Origin: Lachnospiraceae bacterium
Lineage (GTDB): Bacteria > Bacillota > Clostridia > Lachnospirales > Lachnospiraceae
DNA: 37,230 nucleotides
Assembly: GCA_017424235.1 (NCBI GenBank)
Contig: JAFPAQ010000177.1
Coordinates: forward strand, 1-37,230
Direction: 5' to 3'
The notes beneath the pieces are model-generated. The model had not been told where the DNA came from, made no database searches, and was given only the letters and a program-made list of their open reading frames with translations. Shown here one piece after another: positions 8,970 to 17,404 of the stretch; position 1 is the first letter of the stretch, and every line of letters begins with the position of its first letter. The position numbers and the translations under genes are program-made.

Positions 8970-11102
8970 TTATTCAACTGCACGAACAATTCCACTTGCA
9001 ACCGCATAAGACAATGAAATTTTCTTTATCTTCATATCATGGTCAAATCTAATGGAAGCAAAGTCTCCCTCTCTTTTTACCACAACACCCTGACCATACA
9101 TTTTATGTTCTATCAAAACTCCCATTTCATAATCTGTTATATCCGTTTTTTCATTTATATATATAGAACTATAATTATTTTCATGCAGCATTTTTTTCCT
9201 TTGATTTATACTATATGTTTCCTGATTATTTCTGTTTTTCAAATTTGTTACTATCTGATTTCCAAAAATTGTTTTCGAAAATTTTGAAGTATCACCTTCA
9301 CCAAAAGTAAAAATATACAACTCATTTTTTGCTCTTGTCATGCCAACATAATACAGTCTGCGTTCTTCTTCAAAGGCATTGATTTCACTTTGATCTGCGG
9401 TATTTTTCTTAGGTTCAGGAACTGACGGAAGAACTGATGCAAGCATGTCAATCATATAAACTCTTTCATATTCAAGTCCCTTGCTGGAATGAATAGTAGA
9501 TAATATCAGATTACTTTGGTTATCACCGCATCCATTGGCTATTATTTGCTGCAATGTATCAAGTCGTGTCGGAAAACTCCATACATTTTCCTCCTGCCAG
9601 GCAAGTATCTGCAAGATATCTGCCTTAGAAGTATCCATATCATGTTCTTCAAGATAATTCTCATATCCCATGTATTTCAGAATCCTATTAATCGCTTTTC
9701 CTGCGGATTCACTCATCATATTTTTGAAATGTGTGGACAATGACCTGCACTGTTTTCTGGTAAAGGACGAAACCTTATCACTTTCTGCCACTGCATCTAT
9801 AAGTGCCATCTTACCACGATTATTCTCAACTACATCAGTTGCTATCATTTTGCTTATTCCTGCATTCATCTTATAATAAATACGCATAAATGCTTCTCCA
9901 TCATAAGGATTCATCGCAAGACTGATAAAATCAAGAATGTCACAGACAACCGGATGCGAAAAGAATGTCATATCACAATTTTTTAAACGATATGGAATTT
10001 GATTTCTTTCAAGCATATCTATAATAGGAAGTGCATTCTCATTATTTCTGTACAAAACTGCAGTTTCTTTATCACAGTCCTGTGCCACCTTTAATATATA
10101 GTTATACTGTGATTTTCTGGATTGTATACATATAGGCATAACCTTTCCACCTGATGGTCTGGTTGCTTTAATATGCTTGGAATGCCTGTTCTTATTATCC
10201 TGAATAAGTCTGTCTGCCGCTTCAACTATCTCAGCATTACTTCTGTAATTTGATTCCATCAAAAGAATTTTCGCATTTTTATGCAATTTTTCAAAACTAA
10301 CCAATGCCTGTGGATAAGCAGCCCTGAAACCGTAGATACTCTGATCTTCATCTCCTACCATAAACAGATTGTCCCTGTTTCCGGCAAGCAGATTTATCAT
10401 ATCATGCTGGATTTTTGAAGTATCCTGTGCTTCATCAACACAAATATATTTATATTTATCTCTAAAAAACTCTAAAACTCTGGGATAACTCTCCAGTATT
10501 TTTATCGCATACACCATCTGATCATCATAATCTATAAGGCTTTTTTGTCTTAATTCCAGATTGTATGCCTGATATATCTCAGGGAATTTATCCACATCAA
10601 CTTCAAGTGATTTTATCTGTTCTTCACTAAGTCGCATATTTTTTACATATGATATGGCAGTCTGAACATTTTTTATATCATTTTCCGTAGGAAATCTATG
10701 GGTTATCCCTCTAAAAGCATTTTTTACTATTATTGAAGCCTCTTTATCTGCCACCTGAAAAGGTGTTTTTCCTGTTATTCTTCCAAAATACTGCAATATT
10801 TTTTGCGATATTCCATTTATGGTACGAAATTCCAACCTGTCTGAAAATTCAGTTCCAAACTTTTTTTCAAAACGACTGCGCATGTCTTTTGTAGCTGCAA
10901 TGGTATAAGTAACTGTAAGTATTGATTCAGGCATAATATTTCTGCAAAAAATCATGTATCCAATACGGCTCACCAATACTGTAGTTTTACCGCTTCCGGG
11001 TACCGCAAGCAGCAAAACAGGACCATCAACAGCAAGTACTGCTGCCTTTTGCTGTTCATTTAATTGAATATCATACTTTTGAGAAAATTCAGCAAAATCC
11101 AT
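8970..11102 (-). CDS. UvrD/PcrA-type ATP-dependent DNA helicase (superfamily 1A)
   Basis: A 710-residue 3'-5' DNA helicase of the UvrD/Rep/PcrA family. Motifs visible in order are the Q-motif LNEQQKAAV, Walker A AVPGSGKTT (33-41), Walker B VDEAQD (222-227), GDEDQSIYGFR (near 253), ESNYRS, the motif V region LSTIHSSKGLEYERVYM, and motif VI RRLYYVGMTRAKNELY. The last ~50 residues (VLIEHKMYGQGVVVKREG and on) resemble the Tudor-like tail of PcrA, which contacts RNA polymerase in that family. It is about the family's usual length. It lies 47 bases downstream of the rhodanese-TtcA gene and may be co-transcribed with it. It may be an accessory paralogue rather than the main PcrA. Confidence 0.9.
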   Translation of the reverse strand: MDFAEFSQKYDIQLNEQQKAAVLAVDGPVLLLAVPGSGKTTVLVSRIGYMIFCRNIMPESILTVTYTIAATKDMRSRFEKKFGTEFSDRLEFRTINGISQKILQYFGRITGKTPFQVADKEASIIVKNAFRGITHRFPTENDIKNVQTAISYVKNMRLSEEQIKSLEVDVDKFPEIYQAYNLELRQKSLIDYDDQMVYAIKILESYPRVLEFFRDKYKYICVDEAQDTSKIQHDMINLLAGNRDNLFMVGDEDQSIYGFRAAYPQALVSFEKLHKNAKILLMESNYRSNAEIVEAADRLIQDNKNRHSKHIKATRPSGGKVMPICIQSRKSQYNYILKVAQDCDKETAVLYRNNENALPIIDMLERNQIPYRLKNCDMTFFSHPVVCDILDFISLAMNPYDGEAFMRIYYKMNAGISKMIATDVVENNRGKMALIDAVAESDKVSSFTRKQCRSLSTHFKNMMSESAGKAINRILKYMGYENYLEEHDMDTSKADILQILAWQEENVWSFPTRLDTLQQIIANGCGDNQSNLILSTIHSSKGLEYERVYMIDMLASVLPSVPEPKKNTADQSEINAFEEERRLYYVGMTRAKNELYIFTFGEGDTSKFSKTIFGNQIVTNLKNRNNQETYSINQRKKMLHENNYSSIYINEKTDITDYEMGVLIEHKMYGQGVVVKREGDFASIRFDHDMKIKKISLSYAVASGIVRAVE

Positions 11103-11149
11103 ACTTTTCCATACCTTTCTTATACTGATATTTTATAATCAAAAACACT

Positions 11150-12370
11150 TTACTTATCATAGTCTTCAAGAAAATGATGTCTTATTCCATCCTTCTTATA
11201 AGCAACAACCGTACTCAAATTTACATTTTCAACACTTTTAAATATGTTTCCTTCAACAAACGGATTTACTTTTTTAAGTTCTCGTATAAGTCCCTTTATC
11301 TCCTGACGCTTGGAGGTACTTGAATTATCTGTACATGTAGTACAGTTATCAGTAAACTTACATGCACATTGTATAAAATGAAGATTATTACTGTCTCGCC
11401 ATAATTTTATATGCTCTTCTCTTACAAGATACAGAGGTCGTATAAGCTCCATTCCTTCAAAATTTGTGCTATGGAGCTTTGGCATCATCGTCTGTACCTG
11501 CGCTCCATAAAGCATTCCCATAAGTATTGTCTCTATAACATCATCATAATGATGTCCTAATGCTATTTTATTACAGCCAAGCTCTTTGGCTTTGCTGTAT
11601 AAATATCCTCTTCTCATTCTTGCGCAAAGATAACATGGGGAATTTTCAACATTAAATACTGATTCAAAAATATCACTTTCAAATACAGTAATGGGAATAT
11701 TCATAAGCTTTGCATTACTCTCTATCACCTTACGATTCTCAGGACTATATCCAGGATCCATAACCAGAAACTGAACTTCAAAATCAAATTTATTATGCCT
11801 TTTTAATTCCTGAAAAAGCTTTGCCATAAGCATTGAATCTTTACCACCGGAAATACATACTGCTATCTTATCTCCCGGCTTTACAAGTTCATATTCATTA
11901 ATAGCCTTTGTGAATTTACTCCATATATTTTTCTTAAAACGCTTTCTGATACTTTCTTCTATATCCAGATAAACAGGTCTTTCGTCACTTATATCTGACT
12001 TTTTAAGCATCTCATCAACTTTTGCAGCTTTATACATAAGCCATGCCATGTATCCTCCTTCAAGCTGCCATAACTCTATACCTTTTTGTGCCATAAATGA
12101 CACTACAATATCACTCGCTATACCTTTTTTACAGTAGATGATTATTTTAGAAAAGCTTTTTTCTTTAAAACAATTATCTACATAATTCAATAATGAAAAA
12201 ATATTTGATTCCTTTTCTTCATCATTCATATCTATATCAATTTCATTTACCGGTATATTGACTGCCTGTGGCAAATGTCCATAAGAAAATGCCAGCTCGT
12301 CTCTTATATCTATCAAAATATAAGCTGAATTATCTAATTGTTCAAACTGTTCAACTGTAATCTCATACAT
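11150..12370 (-). CDS. Rhodanese domain fused to a TtcA-type tRNA thiolation ATPase
   Basis: A 406-residue fusion. Residues 1-105 form a rhodanese domain with the sulfur-carrying Cys 80 in IIYCKKGIAS. Residues ~120-406 are a PP-loop ATPase: SGGKDS (164-169) for ATP, then CYLC (Cys 236, Cys 239) followed by RMRRG, and a third Cys position at 325/327 (QCACKF). Paired CxxC plus a distal Cys is the [4Fe-4S] pattern of TtcA, which makes 2-thiocytidine at tRNA position 32. The fused rhodanese could deliver the sulfur directly. Start at 12370 (MYEIT), 10 bases after AGAAAGG; an earlier ATG at 12379 is too close to that site. It lies downstream of the HPr-like gene, with a terminator between. A related TtcA-like family with another substrate is possible. 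Confidence 0.82.
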   Translation of the reverse strand: MYEITVEQFEQLDNSAYILIDIRDELAFSYGHLPQAVNIPVNEIDIDMNDEEKESNIFSLLNYVDNCFKEKSFSKIIIYCKKGIASDIVVSFMAQKGIELWQLEGGYMAWLMYKAAKVDEMLKKSDISDERPVYLDIEESIRKRFKKNIWSKFTKAINEYELVKPGDKIAVCISGGKDSMLMAKLFQELKRHNKFDFEVQFLVMDPGYSPENRKVIESNAKLMNIPITVFESDIFESVFNVENSPCYLCARMRRGYLYSKAKELGCNKIALGHHYDDVIETILMGMLYGAQVQTMMPKLHSTNFEGMELIRPLYLVREEHIKLWRDSNNLHFIQCACKFTDNCTTCTDNSSTSKRQEIKGLIRELKKVNPFVEGNIFKSVENVNLSTVVAYKKDGIRHHFLEDYDK

Positions 12371-12424
12371 AATAATCATACCTTTCTACTAATCGAGTAG
12401 GAGGGAATTTATTTCCCATAACGT

Positions 12425-12469
12425 AAAAAACCATCTTTGGAACTTATTAACCAATTCCAAAAATGGTTT
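12425..12469 (-). terminator. Terminator after the HPr-like gene
   Basis: Arms at 12428-12442 and 12455-12469 pair over about 14 positions with one mismatch (AACCATCTTTGGAA against TTCCAAAAATGGTT). On the minus strand the stem runs into TTTTTT. A second small hairpin (GGGAA/TTCCC) follows before the rhodanese-TtcA gene. Confidence 0.7.
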
Positions 12470-12523
12470 CAAAATACATCTTATGTATATATTCCAAAAT
12501 ACGATAGCAAATTATACGAATGA

Positions 12524-12760
12524 CTATGCTACTATATATTGAGCGATTTTAGTCATAAATTCTTCTCTCTCTTCTTCATCAGCCATCATGCTAAGCTCCA
12601 AAGGTTTTCTGAAATCACAACTTAAAATACCAAGTAATGACTTTGCATCAAGATATGTATTCTTACCGCTCAGCAAATCAATATCAAAATTTGCTTCATT
12701 TGTAATATTAACAAAACCCTTTACTTTTTCTACAGTATTCAATAACACCTTCACGTTCAT
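12524..12760 (-). CDS. HPr-like protein lacking the phospho-histidine
   Basis: A 78-residue protein with the length and strand/helix order of the PTS phosphocarrier HPr. The segment LDAKSLLGILS (38-47) matches the Ser-46 region of HPr (typically AKSIMGVMSL), with Ser 41 at the regulatory serine position. The His-15 active-site segment (GLHARPA in true HPr) is replaced by EKVKGFVNITN, with no His anywhere in the protein, so it cannot pass phosphate from enzyme I. A regulatory role (Crh-like) is inference. Start at 12760 follows GGAGG by 7 bases; a GTG-started longer reading (12787) has no ribosome site. It has its own promoter and terminator. Confidence 0.75.
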   Translation of the reverse strand: MNVKVLLNTVEKVKGFVNITNEANFDIDLLSGKNTYLDAKSLLGILSCDFRKPLELSMMADEEEREEFMTKIAQYIVA

Positions 12761-12821
12761 TATAAATCCTCCATTACAACAAAACACCTATATTAACCCC
12801 TGTTCATAATCGAACATTATT

Positions 12822-12850
12822 ATTATCACTGTAAAATGCTTTTTTTGCAA
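12822..12850 (-). promoter_or_regulatory. Sigma-A promoter for the HPr-like gene
   Basis: Minus strand TTGCAA (12850-12845), 17-base spacer, GATAAT (12827-12822). Start near 12815, about 55 bases before the ATG. Confidence 0.65.
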
Positions 12851-12986
12851 GCTTTTTTAGCAAAAAATAAATTTTTTATATAATATATATAATATTTGCA
12901 TAATTATTTAATGACAACTTGTACTTTTTATTGTTCAAAATTTATCAGCAAAAAATATTTAGATTTTTTTATGTTTTTTTCAATAA
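12851..12986. other. AT-rich divergent intergenic stretch with no gene seen
   Basis: Between the two divergent promoters lies very AT-rich DNA with several A and T runs. I see no frame with a ribosome site and no strong hairpin here. Confidence 0.5.
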
Positions 12987-13016
12987 TTGACTGCATTTTT
13001 ATCTTTTTTGTATTAT
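12987..13016 (+). promoter_or_regulatory. Sigma-A promoter for the diguanylate cyclase
   Basis: TTGACT (12987-12992), 18-base spacer, TATTAT (13011-13016). Predicted start near 13023, about 150 bases before the preferred ATG, so the transcript has a long leader. Confidence 0.65.
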
Positions 13017-13022
13017 ACTATA

Positions 13023-13171
13023 TATAATGATATCACGTTCAAAAGGTCTGGACTCATATGAGTTTGGTCATATTTTGCAGGATTGTGTCAGTAAGAAGTA
13101 CTTAAAAATCCGCAGGTATCATAGTCATAGTCATGGGCAAAAGCCCTGTCAAGAAAGGAAAAGATTACTCT
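13023..13171 (+). promoter_or_regulatory. Long structured 5' leader of the diguanylate cyclase gene
   Basis: The ~150-base leader contains several potential stems: the palindrome CTCATATGAG near 13052, ATATGA-N6-TCATAT just after it, GGATT (13080-13084) with AATCC (13107-13111) around an AAGTACTT palindrome, and GGGCAAAAGCCC (13135-13146) shortly before the AAAGGA ribosome site. It does not match the GEMM-I or GEMM-II c-di-GMP riboswitch consensus as I know them. Whether it is regulatory is unproven. Confidence 0.35.
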
Positions 13172-14815
13172 ATGTCAAGTTATACTCCATCAGAAGTTCT
13201 TGAAAATCACAAGCGTTCAATAAGCGAAAACGCCAAAAAATTAATTAAGAGCTGTGAAGAGAAAATTGATATAATTGTTTCAGACAAACCTGAAGAATAT
13301 ATGCCTTTATGCGAACAACTATTGGTCTGTGCCATCGAAGAGCAGTCTGATTACTTATTCGCATGTGCATATTATTATATGATGCTTTACTATGTTCGTC
13401 TTAATGACTGGGTTAACGGAATCAGCTGTGGTCTGGAGGGACTTAAATACCAGCGTTTATCACAGGATATAGAAAAGGCAGCCTGTTCTTTTAGTGTACT
13501 TGGAAATGTATATTATTCTATAGGTGACACTTCAAAGGCTATAGATAATTTGTTATGCAGTATAGATCTTGCAAGTAAATATAACATTCACAAATTTCAT
13601 TTTATAGCTGCAAACAATATATCTAAATTGTTTTTTATAAATACTAATTACGAGCGTGCTCTCCATTATTTTGCCGAAGCAGAAAAATATTTCCACAAAA
13701 CTTATGGTGATGAACATTCCTTAGCATCACTCAACAGTTTTGCAAACCTTATGTGCAATATGGGAAACTGTCTTATATCGATAAGCAAGCTTGAAGAAGC
13801 TAATGCTTGTGCAGATAATTTAATTAAATATATTGAGTCCACTCCAAACGGCTCAGAGTCCTACCCTGTTTTTATTGTGAATACATTTCTTGCAAATCTT
13901 GCACTTGCAAATGGTGACAATAATAAAATGAATCTTCATCTTCAAACAGCATTAAATGCACTTGAAACCTTTGATGATTACATCAACCACAATATTGATA
14001 TCCTGATGTTTATAGATTTAAATATCCTGCTGAAAAATTATGATGATGTCACAAAGATATCAGAACATTTTATTAATACCTGCAAAGAAAGTAATGCTCC
14101 CTTTAATATTACAAGTCGTTTTATGGAAAAGAGGATTGACTGCGCTATTCTTTTGCATGATGACAAGGCTTATGCGCATTTTTCAAAAGAATTTTATGAA
14201 GACTATAAGCAGGAGCGCAACCGAAATTCAGAGCAGACCCTAAAAGCAGAAAATTCTCACTATGAACAGATAAGACTAAGAAAACGTCAGCAGATTTTGT
14301 TAGAGAAATCACAGCATGATACTCTCACAGGGCTGCCAAACAGAGCATATCTTAATACTTATGCCGAGGAGACTCTTGCAAAGGCAATTCAAAACAATAC
14401 CTATTTTGGTATTGAAATCCTTGATATTGACTATTTTAAACATATAAATGACAGTTATGGACATATGGAGGGGGATCGTTATCTGAAAAATGTTGCGGCA
14501 CTACTTCAGTCCCTTACTAATTCAGATGATGAAATATTTGCTGCCAGATATGGTGGTGACGAATTTGTAATTGTATATTATAATAAGACCTCTGAAGATA
14601 TCAGGTATTTGATGAGTCAGTTAAAACTGCATACAACGTCCATTAAACTTCCAAAAGAAAGTGCTGTTGGATGTAAACACCTGACACTTTCACATGGCTG
14701 TTTTAATAAGATTGCAGGTGAAGGTAATCGATTATGGGATTATCTGTCAATTGCAGATGTTGCATTGTATGAAATAAAAGAAAAAGGTCGCAACAGCTTC
14801 CTGCTTAAAGAATAA
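13172..14815 (+). CDS. Diguanylate cyclase with N-terminal TPR-like helical sensor
   Basis: A 547-residue cytosolic protein with no membrane segments. Residues ~20-340 are helical with TPR-like repeats (for example AACSFSVLGNVYYSIGDTSK and ERALHYFAEAEKY). A basic coiled linker (IRLRKRQQILLEKSQHDTLTGLPNR) leads to a GGDEF domain with the active site GGDEF at 461-465 and ILDIDYFKHINDSYGH for metal binding. The product-inhibition RxxD site is absent (SDDEIFAARYGGDEF), so output may not be feedback-limited. I prefer ATG 13172, downstream of AAAGGA (13 bases, rather long); an ATG at 13133 lies inside the leader hairpin with no ribosome site. An AraC gene follows after 77 bases with a hairpin between. 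Confidence 0.88.
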   Translation: MSSYTPSEVLENHKRSISENAKKLIKSCEEKIDIIVSDKPEEYMPLCEQLLVCAIEEQSDYLFACAYYYMMLYYVRLNDWVNGISCGLEGLKYQRLSQDIEKAACSFSVLGNVYYSIGDTSKAIDNLLCSIDLASKYNIHKFHFIAANNISKLFFINTNYERALHYFAEAEKYFHKTYGDEHSLASLNSFANLMCNMGNCLISISKLEEANACADNLIKYIESTPNGSESYPVFIVNTFLANLALANGDNNKMNLHLQTALNALETFDDYINHNIDILMFIDLNILLKNYDDVTKISEHFINTCKESNAPFNITSRFMEKRIDCAILLHDDKAYAHFSKEFYEDYKQERNRNSEQTLKAENSHYEQIRLRKRQQILLEKSQHDTLTGLPNRAYLNTYAEETLAKAIQNNTYFGIEILDIDYFKHINDSYGHMEGDRYLKNVAALLQSLTNSDDEIFAARYGGDEFVIVYYNKTSEDIRYLMSQLKLHTTSIKLPKESAVGCKHLTLSHGCFNKIAGEGNRLWDYLSIADVALYEIKEKGRNSFLLKE

Positions 14816-14835
14816 TATTATATTTTCTATTTCAG

Positions 14836-14863
14836 TTAGCAGGTGCAAAACCTGCTAATTTAT
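14836..14863 (+). terminator. Hairpin terminator after the diguanylate cyclase gene
   Basis: Perfect 9-base arms TTAGCAGGT (14836-14844) and ACCTGCTAA (14850-14858) with a 5-base loop, followed by TTTATTG. The T-run is weak. I see no separate promoter before the AraC gene only 34 bases later, so readthrough is likely. Confidence 0.6.
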
Positions 14864-14892
14864 TGTACAAAGCTAAGAGAAAGTGAGCTAAA

Positions 14893-15777
14893 ATGAAAAA
14901 GAAAGAATTACAGACACCCTTCAGCACAAGACAATATATGTTTTCAGATGACTTTGAGGTATATTACTACAGCGACCAGCCCGTCAATGCAGTTTCTGCA
15001 CACAGTCATAATTATTATGAATTTTATTTCTTTCTTGAAGGAAATGTTGATATATATATTGATAAAAAAATATATCACATAAAATCCGGAGATTTTCTGC
15101 TGATTCCACCAAACACTTCACATTATCCGGTTTTTCTGGATAATATAACTCCTTACAGGCGTTTTATTTTGTGGATAAGCACAGATTACTGCAACAGAAT
15201 GATACAGTCTTCTTTAGATTATGGGTATCTTTTTCAATATGTTACTACCACTAAAAATCATTGTTTTTCAAATGAAATAATTGAATTCAATCATATCCGC
15301 TCAATGCTATTTGAATTAATAGAAGAAGTAAAAGGAAACCGTTTTGGAAAAGATGCAAAAATATCTCTTCAAGTCAATTCACTGATATTGCATCTTAACA
15401 GACTTGTTTACGAAAAAAATCACTTAACAGGAAACAGCAGTACTTCTGATCTTAACCTGGAGGTCTGTGCTTTTATATCAGACCATCTTGATGAGGATTT
15501 GTCTCTTGACCGCCTTGAAAATGAATTTTTTGTAAGTAAATATTATATCTCTCATTCATTCAAAAATTCAATAGGACTTTCACTACATCAGTATATAACC
15601 AAGAAAAGACTTGAAGCCTGCTGCCATGCCATATTAAGTGGTGACTCAATAAGCAGAACTTATGAAATATATGGTTTTAAGGACTATTCTGCCTTTTTTC
15701 GTGCCTTCAAAAAAGAATATGGTATATCACCTAAGGACTTTAAATCATTACATAGCTTTCCAGAGTCTTTAAAATAG
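14893..15777 (+). CDS. AraC-family transcriptional regulator with cupin sensor domain
   Basis: A 294-residue regulator. Residues ~30-110 form an AraC-type cupin with H(S)HNYYEFYFFLEG and SGDFLLIPPNTSH, a ligand-binding pocket usually for sugars. Residues ~195-290 hold the double helix-turn-helix: LSLDRLENEFFVSKYYISHSF and the second motif ending FKDYSAFFRAFKKEYGISPKDFK, which is the AraC signature. It converges on uxuB, and the two coding regions overlap by 38 bases at their 3' ends. The position suggests it may control uxuA-uxuB or the nearby sugar genes, but this is inference. A ribosome site is weak (AAGTGAGC about 5 bases before ATG). Confidence 0.88.
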   Translation: MKKKELQTPFSTRQYMFSDDFEVYYYSDQPVNAVSAHSHNYYEFYFFLEGNVDIYIDKKIYHIKSGDFLLIPPNTSHYPVFLDNITPYRRFILWISTDYCNRMIQSSLDYGYLFQYVTTTKNHCFSNEIIEFNHIRSMLFELIEEVKGNRFGKDAKISLQVNSLILHLNRLVYEKNHLTGNSSTSDLNLEVCAFISDHLDEDLSLDRLENEFFVSKYYISHSFKNSIGLSLHQYITKKRLEACCHAILSGDSISRTYEIYGFKDYSAFFRAFKKEYGISPKDFKSLHSFPESLK

Positions 15778-17371
15778 CTCCCTTTCCGGCTAACATTTGG
15801 ATAAAGTATTCTTCTACCAGATTTCCAAGTCCGGCATCATAAAGGTTTATACCAAATATACTATCGTTTGAAAGAATTGGCATTACTTTTTCATGTATCT
15901 GAGTATCTCCAAGCCTGATATCTGCAACATATGGAGCTAATGCCTCTAACATAGGATCAGAACTAAGCTCAAACTTATCTCCATTGTCATTTATGCCCAT
16001 AAGATATCTAAGCCAGCCTGCAAATACCAGTGGAATTCTTTTAAGGGATTTCACATCAAGTTCATCTGATGAAATATATGCCTTAATAGTTTCACCAAAT
16101 CTTATTCCGAGCTTTTGTGAAGTATCAGTTGCAATTCTCTGTGGTGTATCAGGCATAAATGGATTTGGTATTCTCTTGTTTAATACCTCATCAATAAACT
16201 TTTCAGGCTCTATTACACCCGGATTTACTACAACCGGCATACCTTCTTCATAACCAATTATTTCAACAAGCTTTTTGAGCACAGGATTTTTCATTTCTTC
16301 TGAAATAAGCTCATATCCTAAAAGACATCCAAACACTGCAAGTGCTGTGTGAAGTGGGTTTAGACATGTACATACCTTCATTTTCTCAACTCTGTCAACA
16401 ATTTCTCTCTCGGTGAATATTATGCCACCCGCCTCAAGTGCCGGTCTTCCATTTGGAAATGAATCTTCAATTACAAGATACTGACACTCTTCCGCATTAA
16501 CAAATGGTGCTACATAAGTATTCTTTGAAGTTATAACAGGCTCAAGGTCACTTATTCCATCAGCCTTAAGTATCTCCATCACTTTTTCATCAGGACGCGG
16601 TGTTATCTTATCTATCATAGACCATGGAAAACTTACCTTTGACTTGTCCTCAACATATTCCACAAATCCTTTTTCTACAAATGAAGCATTTTCCCATGCT
16701 ACCGCAAACTCATGTATTGCATTGTAAAGCTTATCACCATTGTGAGAACAGTTATCCATACTTACCATGGCAACAGGCTTTTTGCCTGCCTTATATCTTT
16801 CATATAATAATGCAGCGACCTTGCCAATATAGCTTGTACTCTTCTCCGGCTTATTCTGCATATCAGTTTTTACTGTATTTAATAATTCGCCCTTACCATC
16901 AACCAGGCTGTAACCCTTTTCTGTTATTGTGAAGCTGACCATCCTAAGACTGTCCTTTTTAAATATTTCTGACAGTCTTGTCATATCTTCTTTATTTTCT
17001 CTTTCTGCCCTAAGTGATTCTACAATACTTCCAACTACTGTTTTCTCAACATTTCCGTCAGCCTTAAGAGTTACTAAAATCCCCATATTGTCATGTGGAA
17101 TATACATTTTATCAATTATCTCAGTATCAAAGCCTTCTACTGCTACGAGACCGGTATCAAGCTTTCCCTGATTCAAAAGCTGCTGAACGACATTTGCCTG
17201 AAAAGCCCTGAAAATATTTCCGGCGCCAAAATGTAACCATTCCGGATTTTCATATGTATTCTTTGCAACATTGTCAATATCAAACTCAGGAAGTCTGTAT
17301 CCCGAATCCTTCCATGCTTTTCTATTTTCGTCTGTACCAAATATACCTTCTTTTGAAAGAACTAAACTCAT
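15740..17371 (-). CDS. uxuB: Fructuronate reductase (D-mannonate oxidoreductase)
   Basis: A 543-residue member of the polyol (mannitol/altronate/mannonate) long-chain dehydrogenase family. It shows the N-terminal NAD-binding start HFGAGNIFRAFQ, the middle VSMDNCSHNGDKL motif, and the catalytic-domain segment MKVCTCLNPLHTALAV with the Lys, Asn and His expected for this family. UxuB interconverts D-fructuronate and D-mannonate with NAD(H) in glucuronate catabolism. The assignment over mannitol dehydrogenase rests on uxuA directly upstream (33-base gap, AAGGAG 8 bases before the ATG). Its last 38 bases overlap the end of the convergent AraC gene. Confidence 0.9.
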   Translation of the reverse strand: MSLVLSKEGIFGTDENRKAWKDSGYRLPEFDIDNVAKNTYENPEWLHFGAGNIFRAFQANVVQQLLNQGKLDTGLVAVEGFDTEIIDKMYIPHDNMGILVTLKADGNVEKTVVGSIVESLRAERENKEDMTRLSEIFKKDSLRMVSFTITEKGYSLVDGKGELLNTVKTDMQNKPEKSTSYIGKVAALLYERYKAGKKPVAMVSMDNCSHNGDKLYNAIHEFAVAWENASFVEKGFVEYVEDKSKVSFPWSMIDKITPRPDEKVMEILKADGISDLEPVITSKNTYVAPFVNAEECQYLVIEDSFPNGRPALEAGGIIFTEREIVDRVEKMKVCTCLNPLHTALAVFGCLLGYELISEEMKNPVLKKLVEIIGYEEGMPVVVNPGVIEPEKFIDEVLNKRIPNPFMPDTPQRIATDTSQKLGIRFGETIKAYISSDELDVKSLKRIPLVFAGWLRYLMGINDNGDKFELSSDPMLEALAPYVADIRLGDTQIHEKVMPILSNDSIFGINLYDAGLGNLVEEYFIQMLAGKGAILKTLESYVMI

Positions 17372-17404
17372 GATATTACTCCTTAAATATACGTAACTGT
17401 TAAA

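Noticed and set aside
13023-13171. A GEMM (c-di-GMP) riboswitch before the diguanylate cyclase
   Set aside because: The conserved GEMM core elements I know are not present; only generic hairpins are seen.
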